A stretch of DNA of 64,000 nt, from contig NC_088780.1 of assembly GCF_958450345.1 (NCBI RefSeq), forward strand, positions 151,882,726-151,946,725. The letters run 5' to 3'. Position 1 is the stretch's first letter. Each line of letters starts with the position of its first letter. Positions 23,870 to 34,904 of this stretch are shown here, piece after piece. Origin of the DNA: Calliphora vicina (lineage: Eukaryota; Arthropoda; Insecta; Diptera; Calliphoridae). The position numbers and the translations under genes were made by a program. The notes under the pieces were generated by a model. That model was not told the origin of the DNA and did no database searches. It saw only the letters and a list, made by a program, of their open reading frames with translations.

Positions 23870-24820
23870 TTTCGAATACTTTTGGTGATCAAAACTGATT
23901 AATAAATTGTACGCTTATAAAATGATTCAAAAATGATTCCCATTAATGATTAAAAAGGGATTTATTTGAAAAACAATAACAAATTGTACATCAATCATAA
24001 ACATACCATTCAGGTGTTCTAAATATGATTGTTTAAAAATATATTTTGTAATTATATTTCACGCAGTTGGAAGACCAAAATGGTGTCATGCACTATTGTT
24101 TTTGTTTGTAACAGGACCACAACCATAGAGAATTATACATAGAGACGAGACACTCCGATTTGTCAAACAAAAATACCACAAATCATATGTCTTAAACAAC
24201 AACAAAATTCAATGTATTTTGTTGTTGTAATTGTTAGGTTTTTGACAAAAGACTTAGCTTTTTGACAATAATGTCTCGTCTCTATGTTATCCTATGATCA
24301 CAACAATCAGACTTAAAAATTACTCAAAAATGATTCGTAAATACTTGTCAAATATGAGTCGAAACTGATTAGAAAAGGAGCTCATTAAAGACTCTTTTAG
24401 AAAATACGCCAAATGATGTGAGCTGGGCTAAATTGAGTTGATATAATTCTCATTTGGTTTATAATATTAAATGTATAAGTATTTAAGTATTTTCTGTTTA
24501 GTAATCTTCTTTGGAAGATTATTGGGTAGCTATTCGCCATGCTAAGTCTTTTTCGATTAGTTTTGATGACCTAAAACTGATTAATAAGTAGCATGCTTAA
24601 AAAATGATTCTTATTAATATTAAAATGTGATTTGTTGGAAAAACAATAACAAAATGTATAGCAATCAATAATAGATCACGCAGATGGAATACCAAAAATT
24701 GTTTCCAGAATTATTGGTTTTGCTTGTAACAGACTTAGAAAAGATTCAAAAATTACTCTAATATGATTCAAAAACGAGTGGAGACTGATCAGAAGAGGGA
24801 ATCATCAAGAAGAGTCGAGG
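23870..24820. repeat. Tandem pair of diverged repeats (family D)
   Basis: Two copies of one sequence lie in direct orientation: 23870-24420 (interrupted by a MITE) and 24540-24820. Shared words include AAAACTGATTAATAA, AAAACAATAACAAA, TCACGCAG and TTGTAACAG, and both end near AAACTGATTAG or AGACTGATCAG. The function is unknown and no frame is conserved. Confidence 0.7.
24138..24286. mobile_element. Small MITE, CATAGAGACGAGAC ends
   Basis: CATAGAGACGAGACACTCC on the left pairs with AATGTCTCGTCTCTATG on the right, with a further inner match TTTGTCAAACAAAAA and CTTTTTGACAA. It is 149 bp, non-coding, and interrupts the first family D copy. Confidence 0.85.
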
Positions 24821-26660
24821 GTAAGGTAACATTTTCTCCCGAGAAAAGTATCAATTACGATCAGAAAATGGGAGTATATTCTTGCTTTTTAATCACGCTG
24901 AAGTATACAAAATTTCTCGAATTTAATTAAAATTTTCAGAAAATGCTAGATTTGATTGTGTAGTTACAGAAGTAGTTATACATATTTTTCTGAAATACAA
25001 ATTATAGAAACAACTATTAAATAATCCTGCTAGGAAATTTCGAGGTAAACAATAGAGCTCTCATACGATCGCCTTGAACTGACTAAAATATCTCATGTTT
25101 TATTGAACGACTTTATGTCTAACTCTATGTCTGCCTGGTTTCCTTTCTATTGAATGTTGTTTTGGAAAAGTTTTTCTTTTCTCTTAGCCATGGATTGTGT
25201 GTATGTCTCTTTCCTTTTTTTGGTTTGGTGTACACAAAACTTGGCTCTCATTGAGTAAATGAATGAATTGTGCAATAATTTTGGTAAACATGCATCCGTT
25301 CATCCTATGGCGCCAAACTCCTAAAATTGGCGAAGAAACAAACTTAATACTCGTGCAAGAAATAAATACAAATGCACAAACATACATAGATAGATTTGAA
25401 AACGGAAAAATTGAGAGCTCTTTTGCCAAACGCTACCAACTAAATACTTATTTACTAGGAACTAATACTAATACTAAAACAAACAGCATACAGCTAGTAC
25501 TTGCTTGCCACCACTTACTAACTATGAGCATTTTGTTATGCTTCATTTGTTTTGCTGCTGCTACGTTTTGGCTTTGGAGTAACAAACAAAATGAAATGAA
25601 ATGCTTTCCTCCTTAAAATAAATATTTCCAAATCATATAAATTCAAATGCAAAATATACATTAACCAGCATTTACTTGCAAACCACAAAAGGGATAAAGT
25701 TACATTTTCAATAAATACAAAGTTTAAAACACAAAAATAGTGTTAAATAAATTCAAATAAAATGGGATTGGGAAATTTGGTAAGAACGAAAGAAAAACTA
25801 ACTAAAAACAAAATTATTAAATAAGAAACAAGTGGAAAGTTATCAGAAAATTTCAAAATTAATAAAATAAAATAATTGAAAACTAAACAAGCAAATAGTT
25901 AAAGTAAAGTAAAAATAAACATTAAATAAATACATAGCAATATTTTCAAAAATATGATGTAATATTGAAAAAGTGCACATAAATCTTGATTTGAAGCTCA
26001 TATATGTTTACGTGTTCAGATGTATCTATTGAATACATGACATTACTCTCAAAATTATCAGCATCATCATCATCATCACCATTGGCATTGGCATCAGCAT
26101 CATCACTGACACTGGTGTTGCATGAAGTCATAGTTTGTTGCAGTGAGTAAGTGATTGAATGTATGTATGAGTGAAACAAATCACAAACCACATAAGCTCC
26201 AAACTTAAATCAATCAACTAGGCAAACATAAGCCAACATAAACTTTAGCTTTAAACAGATGACGATGGGCTCACTCACAACACACAACAGATACAGAGTT
26301 GATAATAGACAATAACTAAAGCAGGAGTGCTGCTGCAACAGTCGGAGCTTGTGGGTTTGGCCATCCACACTACATACCTACTGACTTATACTGCTTGCCC
26401 GTCATGTAGCTATCACTGGTGTTTCTCCTATGGAGAATCTATTTATGATTGAGTTGAGTCTATGGTGTAGAGTTTTGAAAGTAGTCGAGAGAAGTGTTTA
26501 TGGCAGTATATTAAATCCAAATGGCAAAATGCTATTGAAACGTATAAAAGTATAAAGTGGGGGAATAGAAGTTTGTTAGAAAATATAAAAAAAATATTGG
26601 GGAAAAAACCTATTAAAACCATAAGTAGAGAGAAGTATGCTAAGTTAAAATAGCATTTTC
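24821..26660. other. AT-rich sequence with CAT/ATG microsatellites
   Basis: Apart from the doubtful open frame at 25263-25616, no gene is seen. A (CAT)n patch at about 26060-26085 gives the Asp-rich frame on the minus strand (25946-26191), which I take as a repeat artefact. Confidence 0.55.
25263..25616 (+). CDS. Doubtful 117-codon open frame
   Basis: I do not recognise this product. The frame runs 117 codons from ATG, with one hydrophobic stretch near residues 88-104 (MSILLCFICFAAATFWLW) that could be a membrane segment, and no signal peptide at the start. Another frame of 81 codons overlaps it on the opposite strand. It lies in AT-rich DNA between repeats, without an obvious TATA box or a Kozak-like context, and the Thr/Asn-rich middle (LLGTNTNTKTNS) looks like random low-complexity sequence. 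It may be an exon of a larger gene or, more likely, a chance frame. It is listed because it is among the longest frames outside repeats in the window. Confidence 0.15.
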   Translation: MNCAIILVNMHPFILWRQTPKIGEETNLILVQEINTNAQTYIDRFENGKIESSFAKRYQLNTYLLGTNTNTKTNSIQLVLACHHLLTMSILLCFICFAAATFWLWSNKQNEMKCFPP

Positions 26661-26817
26661 AATTGAAATTGTGTTCTGCATCGATCGAAAGAACTTGTAG
26701 TCGGACAGGGCACATTCCGCACTATAAAGCGGGTGAGGCAAAACTACACAATCACTTCATTCTAAATACTTTTTAACAGCTATTACACCATGTGCCCGAG
26801 CATTGTCATGTAGGAAT

Positions 26818-27997
26818 CAAAGCTGTAATTGAATCACTCATTTTTTAATTAATTCGCGAATCATTCACACAAAAAAATTAATTGAATGAAATTTGAGTCA
26901 ATTCAAATGAATTTGGTAAAAATGAATTGCAATTCGTTTCCAATTCAAATGAATTGAATTGATTTTGAATTAATTCAAATGAATTAGAAAAAAGAATTAG
27001 CAAATCATTTCCAACTCCGAAGCGGAATTCGCAGCATATTTACCAGATTCTTCAAAGTCATTAAGTATGCTGGATAATTATCCGACGATTAAAAAGGCTT
27101 TCTTTAAATTTAATGCGCCGTTACCATCGTCAGCTGCTGTTGAAAGATTATTTTCGTACGCCTCTATTCTAAACATCCCTAAACGTGGATTTCTTTCAGA
27201 TGCTAATTTTGAAAAGCTATTGTTATCTAAGGTGAATGATGCATTCAAATTAAATCTAATTAGACTTATTCTGTAACTAAAATGTTATCATAATTAGTTG
27301 ATGCAAATAATTTCTATTTTATGTAGCTCATTTAATATATGTTTAGCATATTTATGAAACACAATTGTGTTTTGAACTACATAAATTGTTATTTTTCCTG
27401 ATTTTAGATTATTTTTGGAAGATAGTTTTATTTTTTTGAAATAAATATAACATAAATATTAGCAAAATTTTGTCGTGGGTCACAAAATTTCCAAAATTAT
27501 TAATTGCTTCTTGAATATTTAATGTGTTTTTTTGTCGTTCAGCGTATTTCAAAATAAAAATCAGTTCTTCTTGAAGAAATAAACTCCAAACACCATGTTT
27601 TCATTAATCAAGCGCGGATACACGACAAGGCTTTTCAATTTTTGTACTGGATATTTTCATTTTAGTAGGAGACATTTTTCATTCCCCCTAGAGATCTGCT
27701 CTTGAATTTGATTGATTGCAACTCATTTTTGAATCATCTATTTGAATAGCTAATTCTTTTTTCTAATTCATTTGAATTAATTTAAAATCAATTCAATTCA
27801 AATGAATTGGAAAAGAATTGAAACTCATTTTTACAAATTCATTTGAATTGGAAATGAATTGAATTCATTTCTGCCTAATTCGTTTAAATTGATTGAAATT
27901 TCATTCAATTCATTTTTTCAATTCAATGAATTAATTAAAAATTTAGCTAATTCATAATGAATTAAAATCAAAAAAGAATGATTCATTTACAGCTCTG
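26818..27997 (+). mobile_element. hAT element with complete ends and target duplication
   Basis: The ends CAAAGCTGTAATTGAATCAC (left) and, reversed, CAGAGCTGTAAATGAATCAT (right) are inverted repeats of about 22 bp. An exact 8-bp duplication GTAGGAAT lies at 26810-26817 and 27998-28005 and fits the hAT site pattern nTnnnnAn. Both subterminal regions are packed with AATTCAAATGAATT-type words in both orientations. The interior keeps only the last part of a transposase gene (27001-27276). At 1180 bp it is much shorter than autonomous hAT elements and was probably mobilised in trans. Confidence 0.93.
27001..27276 (+). pseudogene. hAT transposase C-terminal dimerisation domain
   Basis: The frame is open from about 27001 to the stop at 27274, and ATG at 27067 is only an internal Met. 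It reads SEAEFAAYLPDSSKSLSML, then LDNYPTIKKAFFKFNAPLP and SSAAVERLFSYASILNIP, then KRGFLSDANFEKLLLSKVN. This is the hATC dimerisation region: the hallmark PSSAAVERLFS, then KRGFLSD, then FEKLLL. In intact hAT transposases this follows the RNase-H-like catalytic domain and mediates oligomerisation. The zinc-finger (BED) and catalytic parts are absent. The well-preserved frame suggests a fairly recent internal deletion. Confidence 0.92.
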
Positions 27998-28602
27998 GTA
28001 GGAATACTACAGTTTAATGTCTGACCGCATATTCTGGGCGTTTTTTGGTCACTATTTGCTTCAAACGAATTGGTACAGGTTCCCTGTGATGGTCTGGTCA
28101 GATTTCAGCAGCTCATAATACCATCTCTTATGCTTCATAATGTATACATTTTTAATCGCATGTAATGATTCGGTGCAAAAACGATTTTCTTTTATAGCGT
28201 TTCGGGCATACAAAATCTTCTTTTATGGTCTCTCGGCTTCAACTCGCATTGTATCCAATGTCCCTACTTTTGTATGAAACCTGCTGCTCGCAAACGTTTT
28301 TAAATTGTGCTGCTTGAGTAGCTCCCTATGATTTTGAAAACTCTTGTTGAGTATTACAACAATCTTCATGGAGTAATGCCTCCAATTCTTGGTCTTTGTC
28401 TACCGTGTCCAAATCTTCACTTCTGAACCTCAGAGACCAACATGCTGAACATTGTATGGTAATGAAGTGCAATTGCCTAGAGCTAAAAAAATTTAATTAA
28501 TGAATACTACCTATCGAAATTTGCTATCGAAGGTAAAATAATAGAGATATTAGTGATTTTTAGTTAAATTTGAACTATTTTTTTTCATACTAAATTTTTG
28601 GG

Positions 28603-29210
28603 GTACTTTAAAATAAAATTCTTCATAAATGAGAAATTAACCCTAATGTTGTGTCATATTTCTGACTTTCTGGTTGAAGTTCCTGTTTTGGTGTATTCAG
28701 GGACTTATAGTAAAATTTCACGGATAATATTTTTGTGGAACATTTTAACCCTATTTAATAGGGATTTTTGCTCTTTTTAGAAGAAGGACAAAAACGACCC
28801 ATTGCTAGAGGATTTAGAGGGTTAACATATTCTACAAAAATGTTCTCCGTAACATTTTACATAAATTTGCTGAATACATTTTATACCTAAAATGTTCTTT
28901 AAAATGAAATTCTTAATAAATGCGAAATTAACCCTAGGCTCTCTTTTGTTAAGTCTTATTTCTTACTTTCTAGTTGAATGTTCCGTTTTGGTGTATTCAG
29001 GGACTTATAGTAAAATTTCACAGATTATATTTTTGCGAAACATTTTGACCCCTTAAATCCCTGTTTTAATGAAGTTTGTTGCTCTTTTTTAAAAGAAGGA
29101 CAAAAAAGACCCATGCCTAGAGGATTTAGAGGGTTAACATATTCTACAAAAATGTTCTCCGTTACATTTTACATAAATTTGCTGAACACATTTTATACCT
29201 AAAATATAAG
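28603..29210. repeat. Two-copy tandem duplication, ~300-bp unit
   Basis: Unit 1 (28603-28889) and unit 2 (28890-29210) share long near-identical runs such as GTGTATTCAGGGACTTATAG, GAGGATTTAGAGGGTTAAC and AATGTTCTCCGT. Divergence is moderate, including an 11-bp insertion (CTCTCTTTTGT) in unit 2. The frame at 28598-28780 is not conserved in the second unit, so it is not coding. Confidence 0.9.
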
Positions 29211-29395
29211 GATCACATGGTTTCTTATGCCGATTAACAATAATAATGTACCAGAGTTGGGGAACTTTAACCCCCCTCAAATGAAATTCAGATGTAAACA
29301 TTCAAAACGTCTATACACGTGACTTTTTTTTTTGTCACTTAATTTTTTTTTATTTTACAGTGTTATCTAAAATAAATCGATATAACTAACTTTAT

Positions 29396-29515
29396 TTTTA
29401 TACCCTACACCACCATAGTGGGTATCGGATCTATTATTTCATCTAGCCCCCTTAAAAATTTCCTCACGAATTTGGACTTAAATTTCGTTTCAAATATATA
29501 AAATTTTCAAAATCG
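29396..29515 (+). repeat. Family A remnant, head plus internal deletion
   Basis: TATACCCTACACCACCATAG is followed at once by GGATCTATTATTTCATCTAG and CTAGCCCCCTTAAAAATTTC, so about 200 bp of the family interior is deleted. It lies about 370 bp upstream of the protein gene. Confidence 0.8.
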
Positions 29516-29662
29516 TGGAAAATTCATTATTTACTGGAGACCAATAAACAAACAAAAAACATTACAAAAATGTTTCTAATAATAGAAAATTTTCCATTAA
29601 TAAAAACAATAATTTCCAACAAGCTTCATGAATTCAAATAAAAAACTATTTATAGAGGATGC

Positions 29663-29669
29663 TATAAAA
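29663..29669 (+). promoter_or_regulatory. Candidate TATA box of the secreted-protein gene
   Basis: TATAAAA in the context GGATGCTATAAAATAGC is the best TATA match upstream of the gene, 220 bp before the first ATG. Transcription would then begin near 29693. No clear initiator motif is visible there, so this rests on sequence match and position only. Confidence 0.35.
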
Positions 29670-29882
29670 TAGCAAGGAAACAAAAAAAACAAAAAGTATT
29701 TAAAATAATAAATAACAACATTGCAAAACAATTGAGTTGTCATTTGTAATACTTTCCTTATTGTTACTTCCCAAAACTATTGGTGGCACAAATATTCACA
29801 TTTAACATCATGATATGAAAGCATAAATTTACATTTAACTAACAACAACAATACTATAAGCAACATCATCATCATTATCATT

Positions 29883-31436
29883 ATGAAACATAATCTTCTT
29901 TCTCTTTTTCTGTTTTTCCATATTTTTTTTTTTTATTTTTCAAAAATCATATTGCAAATGCATCAGCAAATGTTGTACTTGGTGGCAACGATGTTAATTG
30001 TCTATGAATTATCATTAACAACAACATCGTCACGTTATGCAGCAATGGCTGTTGCTGTGGATGCAACTTCATCGTCATCATTGAAAGTAACGGAAATGGA
30101 TGTTAACAGTTTTACCCACATAACTAAGCCCTCGATGATGACTGGAATGGTTAATCGATTGCCACGTCATACAGTTCAAGGTCTAAAGCAGCAAGAGCAA
30201 CTGAAAGAATACAACGACCATCAACAACAAATTGAAGATCCATCATCATCATCATCCGTAAATTCGAAAATAAAAAGAAGTTTTTCTACCGGTGGCGGTG
30301 GTGGTGGCTGGGCATCAACAACATTTAATGGACTCGCAGGGCTCTTGGGTTCATCACAACAGCACAACATTAGAAGTACAAGTTATGATGCAGCCCAACA
30401 ACAGCCAAATCACCAATATCAACAGTACACGGAGGCAAAACCCATTTATGAAGAACAACAAGAAAACGATTATGCAGGCGGCAATAATGGTGGAGGTGGA
30501 GCATCATCATATGGCCAACATTCTAGTACGGGTGCTGCTAATGCGGCAGCTTTACACTCGGCCATCTATAATTTACAAACTGCAGGAACGCATAATGCAG
30601 CTATGGGTACGAGTAGTAGTAGTGGTAGTAGTGCAAGTAATGGCGGAAGTGATGGTTTCCTGCCATCATGGAACTTTGGTAAACTTTCGACATCGTTTAT
30701 TGCTTCACAGCCAGCATCAACACCTTATGGCAGTAGCAGTGGTGGTGGTGGATTTAGTCATAGTGCCTCTACCAGCAGTAATAACGATAAAATCTCTGAA
30801 GGCAATTTTCTGCATCATTACGATTCAGCTTCCGCTTTTAATGAATACACACCCCAGCATGACTATCAACCATACCAGCAGCAGCATCAGCTGCAGCAGC
30901 AACAACTACCACAGCATGAAAACTTTTACAACAGTGTTGAACATGCGGAAGCCGATACCTCCTCGTCATATGGAGATGAGCATGAACATGATAGCAACAA
31001 CTATCCACCCTCTGCCTCGGCCGGCCACTTTTCCAACTATCAACAGCATGACTTTGAACAGCAGCACCAGCAGCAGCAGGAGAAACAACCCGATGTCATC
31101 AACTATGTTCCATATCCTGTCGTCAAGAAACAACATGTACCAGTTCGTGAACCCGTCCAAATACCCATCTCACATGCTGTCATTATACCCGTCAGTAAGC
31201 CAGTACCCATCCATATACCAGTTACTCAAAATGTTCAGGTGCCGGTCGAAAAGGAATTGAAGATACCAGTTGAACGTGTTATCCCCTATCCGGTGGAGAA
31301 ACATGTGCCCGTGCCAGTCGAGAAACGGGTACCTTATCAGGTGGTGAAATATGTACCCATCAAGGTACCACGCCCATTCCCCGTTAAAGTACCAGTTTTT
31401 AAAACTGTCTTGCACAAAGTCAAGGGCTGGTGGTAA
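29883..31436 (+). CDS. Secreted low-complexity protein with PVPVEK-type C-terminal repeats
   Basis: This is the only convincing protein gene, 517 codons. Residues 1-22 are Phe-rich and come from a pyrimidine tract. Met26 or Met30 gives a better signal peptide (MLYLVATMLIVYELSL), so the first ATG may be 5' UTR or intron, with CATCAG near 29966 a possible acceptor. A KIKR site lies at 129-132. Residues 133-400 are Ser, Gly, Gln and His rich (opa-like CAG/CAA runs). Residues 404-517 form a Pro/Val domain of recurring V-P-V-x-K/H steps (YVPYPVVKK, VPVEKELKIPVE, HVPVPVEKRVPY), ending in VKGWW. Such domains occur in insect cuticle or extracellular-matrix proteins, including the Vajk-type group; assignment beyond that is inference. 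A structural role outside the cell is likely. Transposon remnants lie on both sides. Confidence 0.85.
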   Translation: MKHNLLSLFLFFHIFFFYFSKIILQMHQQMLYLVATMLIVYELSLTTTSSRYAAMAVAVDATSSSSLKVTEMDVNSFTHITKPSMMTGMVNRLPRHTVQGLKQQEQLKEYNDHQQQIEDPSSSSSVNSKIKRSFSTGGGGGGWASTTFNGLAGLLGSSQQHNIRSTSYDAAQQQPNHQYQQYTEAKPIYEEQQENDYAGGNNGGGGASSYGQHSSTGAANAAALHSAIYNLQTAGTHNAAMGTSSSSGSSASNGGSDGFLPSWNFGKLSTSFIASQPASTPYGSSSGGGGFSHSASTSSNNDKISEGNFLHHYDSASAFNEYTPQHDYQPYQQQHQLQQQQLPQHENFYNSVEHAEADTSSSYGDEHEHDSNNYPPSASAGHFSNYQQHDFEQQHQQQQEKQPDVINYVPYPVVKKQHVPVREPVQIPISHAVIIPVSKPVPIHIPVTQNVQVPVEKELKIPVERVIPYPVEKHVPVPVEKRVPYQVVKYVPIKVPRPFPVKVPVFKTVLHKVKGWW

Positions 31437-31653
31437 ATGTGGGTTTAATGAAGGCAGTCAAATTTAGTCCAGTTGAAAGCAAATGCAGTATTTGTAGATT
31501 TAAGAAGATTTAAAATTTCTTTGTTGTTTTCGTTTAAAAAGGAATTTTGCTGTTATTCTCCCAATGTCTCAATTTTTGTTTTATTTAAGTTGTTATAGGT
31601 ATTTAAAAGTATATGTTTTATTTAAAGTTTTGTTATGTTTTCTTTTTTACTTT

Positions 31654-31659
31654 AATAAA
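31654..31659 (+). promoter_or_regulatory. Poly(A) signal of the secreted-protein gene
   Basis: AATAAA in TTTAATAAATAATTATG lies 218 bp after the stop codon, preceded by T-rich 3' UTR. It is the first canonical hexamer downstream and fits a 3' UTR of about 230-250 bp. Confidence 0.65.
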
Positions 31660-31855
31660 TAATTATGTTATAAATGTGAATTCTTTAAATTTTCATTAAA
31701 TTTTGTGACCAGTATTAAAATATACAAAGAGTACCTAAAAGTTTGCAACTGGCCGCTTAATAGGAGATCACAATGTTGCAACTAGGACCGTTTCTTATGC
31801 CCAAGGAAACAATCATTGAATGAGTTATGTTTGTTCTGTTCTCTTCCCTAACTTC

Positions 31856-31993
31856 TAGGGCTTCCATTCGAATAAAGTTCGTTCGAATAATCAAACAATT
31901 TCTTACGAATAATTATTCGAAAAACTTAGAAGTTTCCATTCGCGAATAACGAATACTTCGAATTATTTTATGTCGAATAAAATGAATAAATAA
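31856..31993 (-). mobile_element. Solo terminal fragment of a TCGAATTATTCG-type hAT element
   Basis: TAGGGCTTCCATTCG and the following TTTCTTACGAATAATTATTC and GCGAATAACGAAT words match the reverse complement of the right end of the hAT element at 41893-43247. Only about 138 bp remain, ending where a mariner begins. Confidence 0.75.
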
Positions 31994-31995
31994 AC

Positions 31996-32770
31996 GAGGG
32001 CGGGTCAATAAATCCATGACATTTTTAATGATACACTGATTTTTGTGTTCTATACACTTTGTCGAAAGTTTTTCCATTATCTTTATCCCTTCCAAAAAAT
32101 AAGATTTGACGAGGTCATCAAAATAGATATTAGATGACCAATTCATACCGAGTAACCCACTGTTTTGACTGCTGTTTGGTCTCTGGTGTGTTGTGGTGGA
32201 TCCACGTTTCGTCCACGGTTATGAAACGGAGCCGAAACTTGTCCACATTGCAGTTGAACAAAGCCAAATACTCCAACAAAGTTGTCACATGATTGCGGAA
32301 AGCTTTTCGATACCCAAGTGATCTTTCAAAACTGAAACCACTTGGCCATGTGAGATGCCTATGGCTTCAACAATCGCACTTTCAGTCTTCGATCGGTCAA
32401 CACCAAATCATGAATTTTTCCATTACTTCGGGTGTTGGGCAACCATAATCATCTCGATTTTGATGTGTTTAGAGCTTAATAACGGTTGAGATGATTAACT
32501 CTGCAAATGTGAACATGGTATTAGCCTTGGTATGAGTGATGGTTCTTTTACACGAAAAATAGTGATTAAGGAGCTCACGAAATTCACTTTTTTCTATTTT
32601 CTGTTCACGTCACGAAGTTGTCTGCTATCAACGGCTGTAAAACACAAACCAAATGACGCAACTTGTTCAAATTATGACAGGATTCGACTGACAGATGGCT
32701 GTTGACAGGAGCAGCGTTGCCCTTTCTGTCAAGAGGCGGGAAATTCAAAAAGTCACCGACTTTCTGACCT
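31996..32770 (-). pseudogene. Second-type mariner transposase pseudogene with both ends
   Basis: GGTCAATAAATCCATGAC on the left and, reversed, GGTCAGAAAGTCGGTGAC on the right form a diverged TIR. The minus strand reads from a start-like EKSEFRELLNHYFSCKRT, through a helix-turn-helix remnant (AIGISHGQVVSVLKDHLGY), to VDETWIHHNTPETKQQSKQW, which carries the first catalytic Asp. It then jumps straight to the C-terminal YFDDLVKSYFLEGIKIMEKL. The stretch with the second and third Asp is deleted, and stops and frameshifts are present. The HTPETKQQSKQW type differs from the mariner kind elsewhere in the window, but the fragment at 58366-58540 is the same kind. Confidence 0.88.
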
Positions 32771-34900
32771 GTCATCGTATTTGTTTTAATTTATATTTTA
32801 TTTTTATAATATTTCATATTTTTTGAATGTGGCGTTGCAGAGCCATTATAATGCCACCTAAAAATATTAAATTATATTGAAAATTTTTATTTTGAACGAA
32901 CAAATTATATTGTTTATGAAATTCAACAAATGATTAAAGTAAAAGAGTTAGCTTCATCTACCCTTAATATTTTGAATAATAATAACACAATGATACAAAA
33001 GTGAACGAACTAATTATGCAGACGTTCCATAGAGTACAGATCAGCTTTTAGTTTAGTTTATCTTGATCACTTCGTATTAGTGAATTAATAAAAAAAAAAA
33101 TACTGCCTCATAATATACATACTTAGAGCATGAAGAAAATTAAAATTTGTTGAAAAATGTGCCTACCGTAACATAATCATTTTCCAACAGATTTTCAAAA
33201 AGTTTTGTCTGTTTGAAAGGTAAAAGAGATAACTTTTTAATACCGCAAACAATTTCAAAAAATATATACTTATGAGTTTTTGAAGTTGTAACTTTAAGAA
33301 TATCGTTATTTCACATGATTAGATAATGGAGAATAATTCGAGACGAAAATCTAGAAAGTGCAAATAAAAAGCGCAATAAGAGGTTTGAAAAAAATGTATT
33401 ATTTTGATCCAGTATTATTTTTGAACCAATCTACCAGTTTTACCATCATTTTTATAACTTAACTCAAATCACAGCAACTTACTAAATACATTCTTAAATA
33501 CTCTTTCCCAACTCGACAGTATAAATTATGGCCAAACTGTTTAATCAAGATAATAAGGTAAATTATGACAAACACTGTTTTTATGCAGCATTAATGAAGA
33601 CATAAAAATAAATTTAATTCATTCTGTTACGTTATTCCTTTTCTGTTTTTGTAAAACATTTAATTACATGAATGAAACACAACACAGCACAAACGTCGCT
33701 GGGTGGTAGACGAAGTAAGAAATTATGGTAACAAAATGTTTTGCGGTCTCTAGAATAAAAACAAATTATAATGAACGTAAACGAAACACTATCATAAAAA
33801 CCAGAAAAAAACAATAAAAACAACACCAGGAATGTGAAAAAATAATAAATAGTAACAAATCGTAAAATAATAAAACAAAATGCAATAAAAAGAATACGGA
33901 AAAAAAACTAACAATTAACAATTAAAAACAAAATTATTATAAAAAAAGAAATCAAATTATACAGAAACAAAAAACCAAAGACACACCCATCTATTTAATG
34001 GCAAACGTCGAAAGGAGAAGGGACAAAATTGAAACCATGGAATTCATGACAACAAAACAACATTTAGGTGAATTGCTTAAACAGGATACTCATTCAATCA
34101 TACATACGTTTTTGGATATAGTATGAATATACATACATACGTACATATAGTACCCTGCAGTTTAAAAGGTAGCAATTGTTTACCCAGGCAGAAAAAGACA
34201 GTTACTTCAACGTTGCTATAATAACGAAATGTTAACGGCAAGTAATCGTCCCGCGACCTTTGTTTTAATATTGTGAAAAAAATGTTTTTGAAAATAATTC
34301 GGTAGCTCCTGACTGATTGGAGATATCTTAATAAAGTTGTACTTAGTTAGAGTTGAGGTGTTTCCCAGTTGATTTGGAGTTCAATGGGTTCATAGTTGAG
34401 ATCGGGGGCTCCCCAAAGTTGGCTACATTGGACTTAAAAACATTACAAACTAATTATTTATTATCCGTATGTCAAGAAATTTTATATTCGGATAGTACTT
34501 GAAAAAATTCTTTGGCATGAAAAATGTTTCTGATAAAAAATTATATAAAAGTTTCATGCAGCTATCTGGTGCCTATAAAAAGTTACACGCATACAAATTC
34601 GGAACATATAAAATAGACTTTGGGTCTTCCGATTTTTGTCTAAACACATACTCTTAGTACAATGGCTTTCAAATGGGGACCCGGAACCCTGTAGGGGTCC
34701 TTATAAATAATCCAGAGGGCCGCGGAGAACTCAGAAACACATTAAGCTTAAATACTGTATTCTAATTTATTTTAATTTTACAACAAATATTTTATATTGC
34801 TCTGCATTGATTTAATTTACTACCAAATCGTTTTTTAATTTTGAAAACTTGGTATAAACTTTGGTATATATTTTGCAAAGTTTTCTCGCTCGTTTGCGTT
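32771..34900. other. AT-rich intergenic sequence
   Basis: No gene or transposon end is recognised. The frame at 33632-33826 has no feature of note. Bases 34100-34150 hold a CATA microsatellite. The block 34300-34440 is slightly less AT-rich but unclassified. Confidence 0.55.
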
Positions 34901-34904
34901 GAAC

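Larger units (their letters stand above)
26665..28470 (-). pseudogene. Mariner pseudogene split by a hAT element
   Basis: Mariner sequence lies on both sides of an 1180-bp insertion: 26665-26809 on the left and 28006-28470 on the right. The minus-strand words match the other mariner copies here: TCTGCATCGATCGAAAG and GCATTGTCATG near the C-terminal half, then GCAAACGTTTTTAAATTG, TGCTTGAGTAGCTCCCTATG and ATCTTCATGGAGTAATGCC in the N-terminal half. Frames are broken by small indels, and the segment holding the last catalytic Asp and the C-terminus is missing on the left. The exact 8-bp duplication around the insertion shows that the mariner was here first. Confidence 0.85.

Noticed and set aside
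25946..26191. Asp-rich 81-residue protein on the minus strand
   Set aside because: The acidic run comes from a (CAT)n microsatellite; there is no other coding sign.
30292..31260. 322-codon open frame overlapping the main gene in another frame
   Set aside because: It is a shadow of the CAG/CAA, GGT and proline-codon-rich coding sequence, with a Met/His/Val-rich composition and no signal.
30966..31415. Minus-strand frames opposite the C-terminal repeats
   Set aside because: They are antisense shadows of the biased codons of the main gene.
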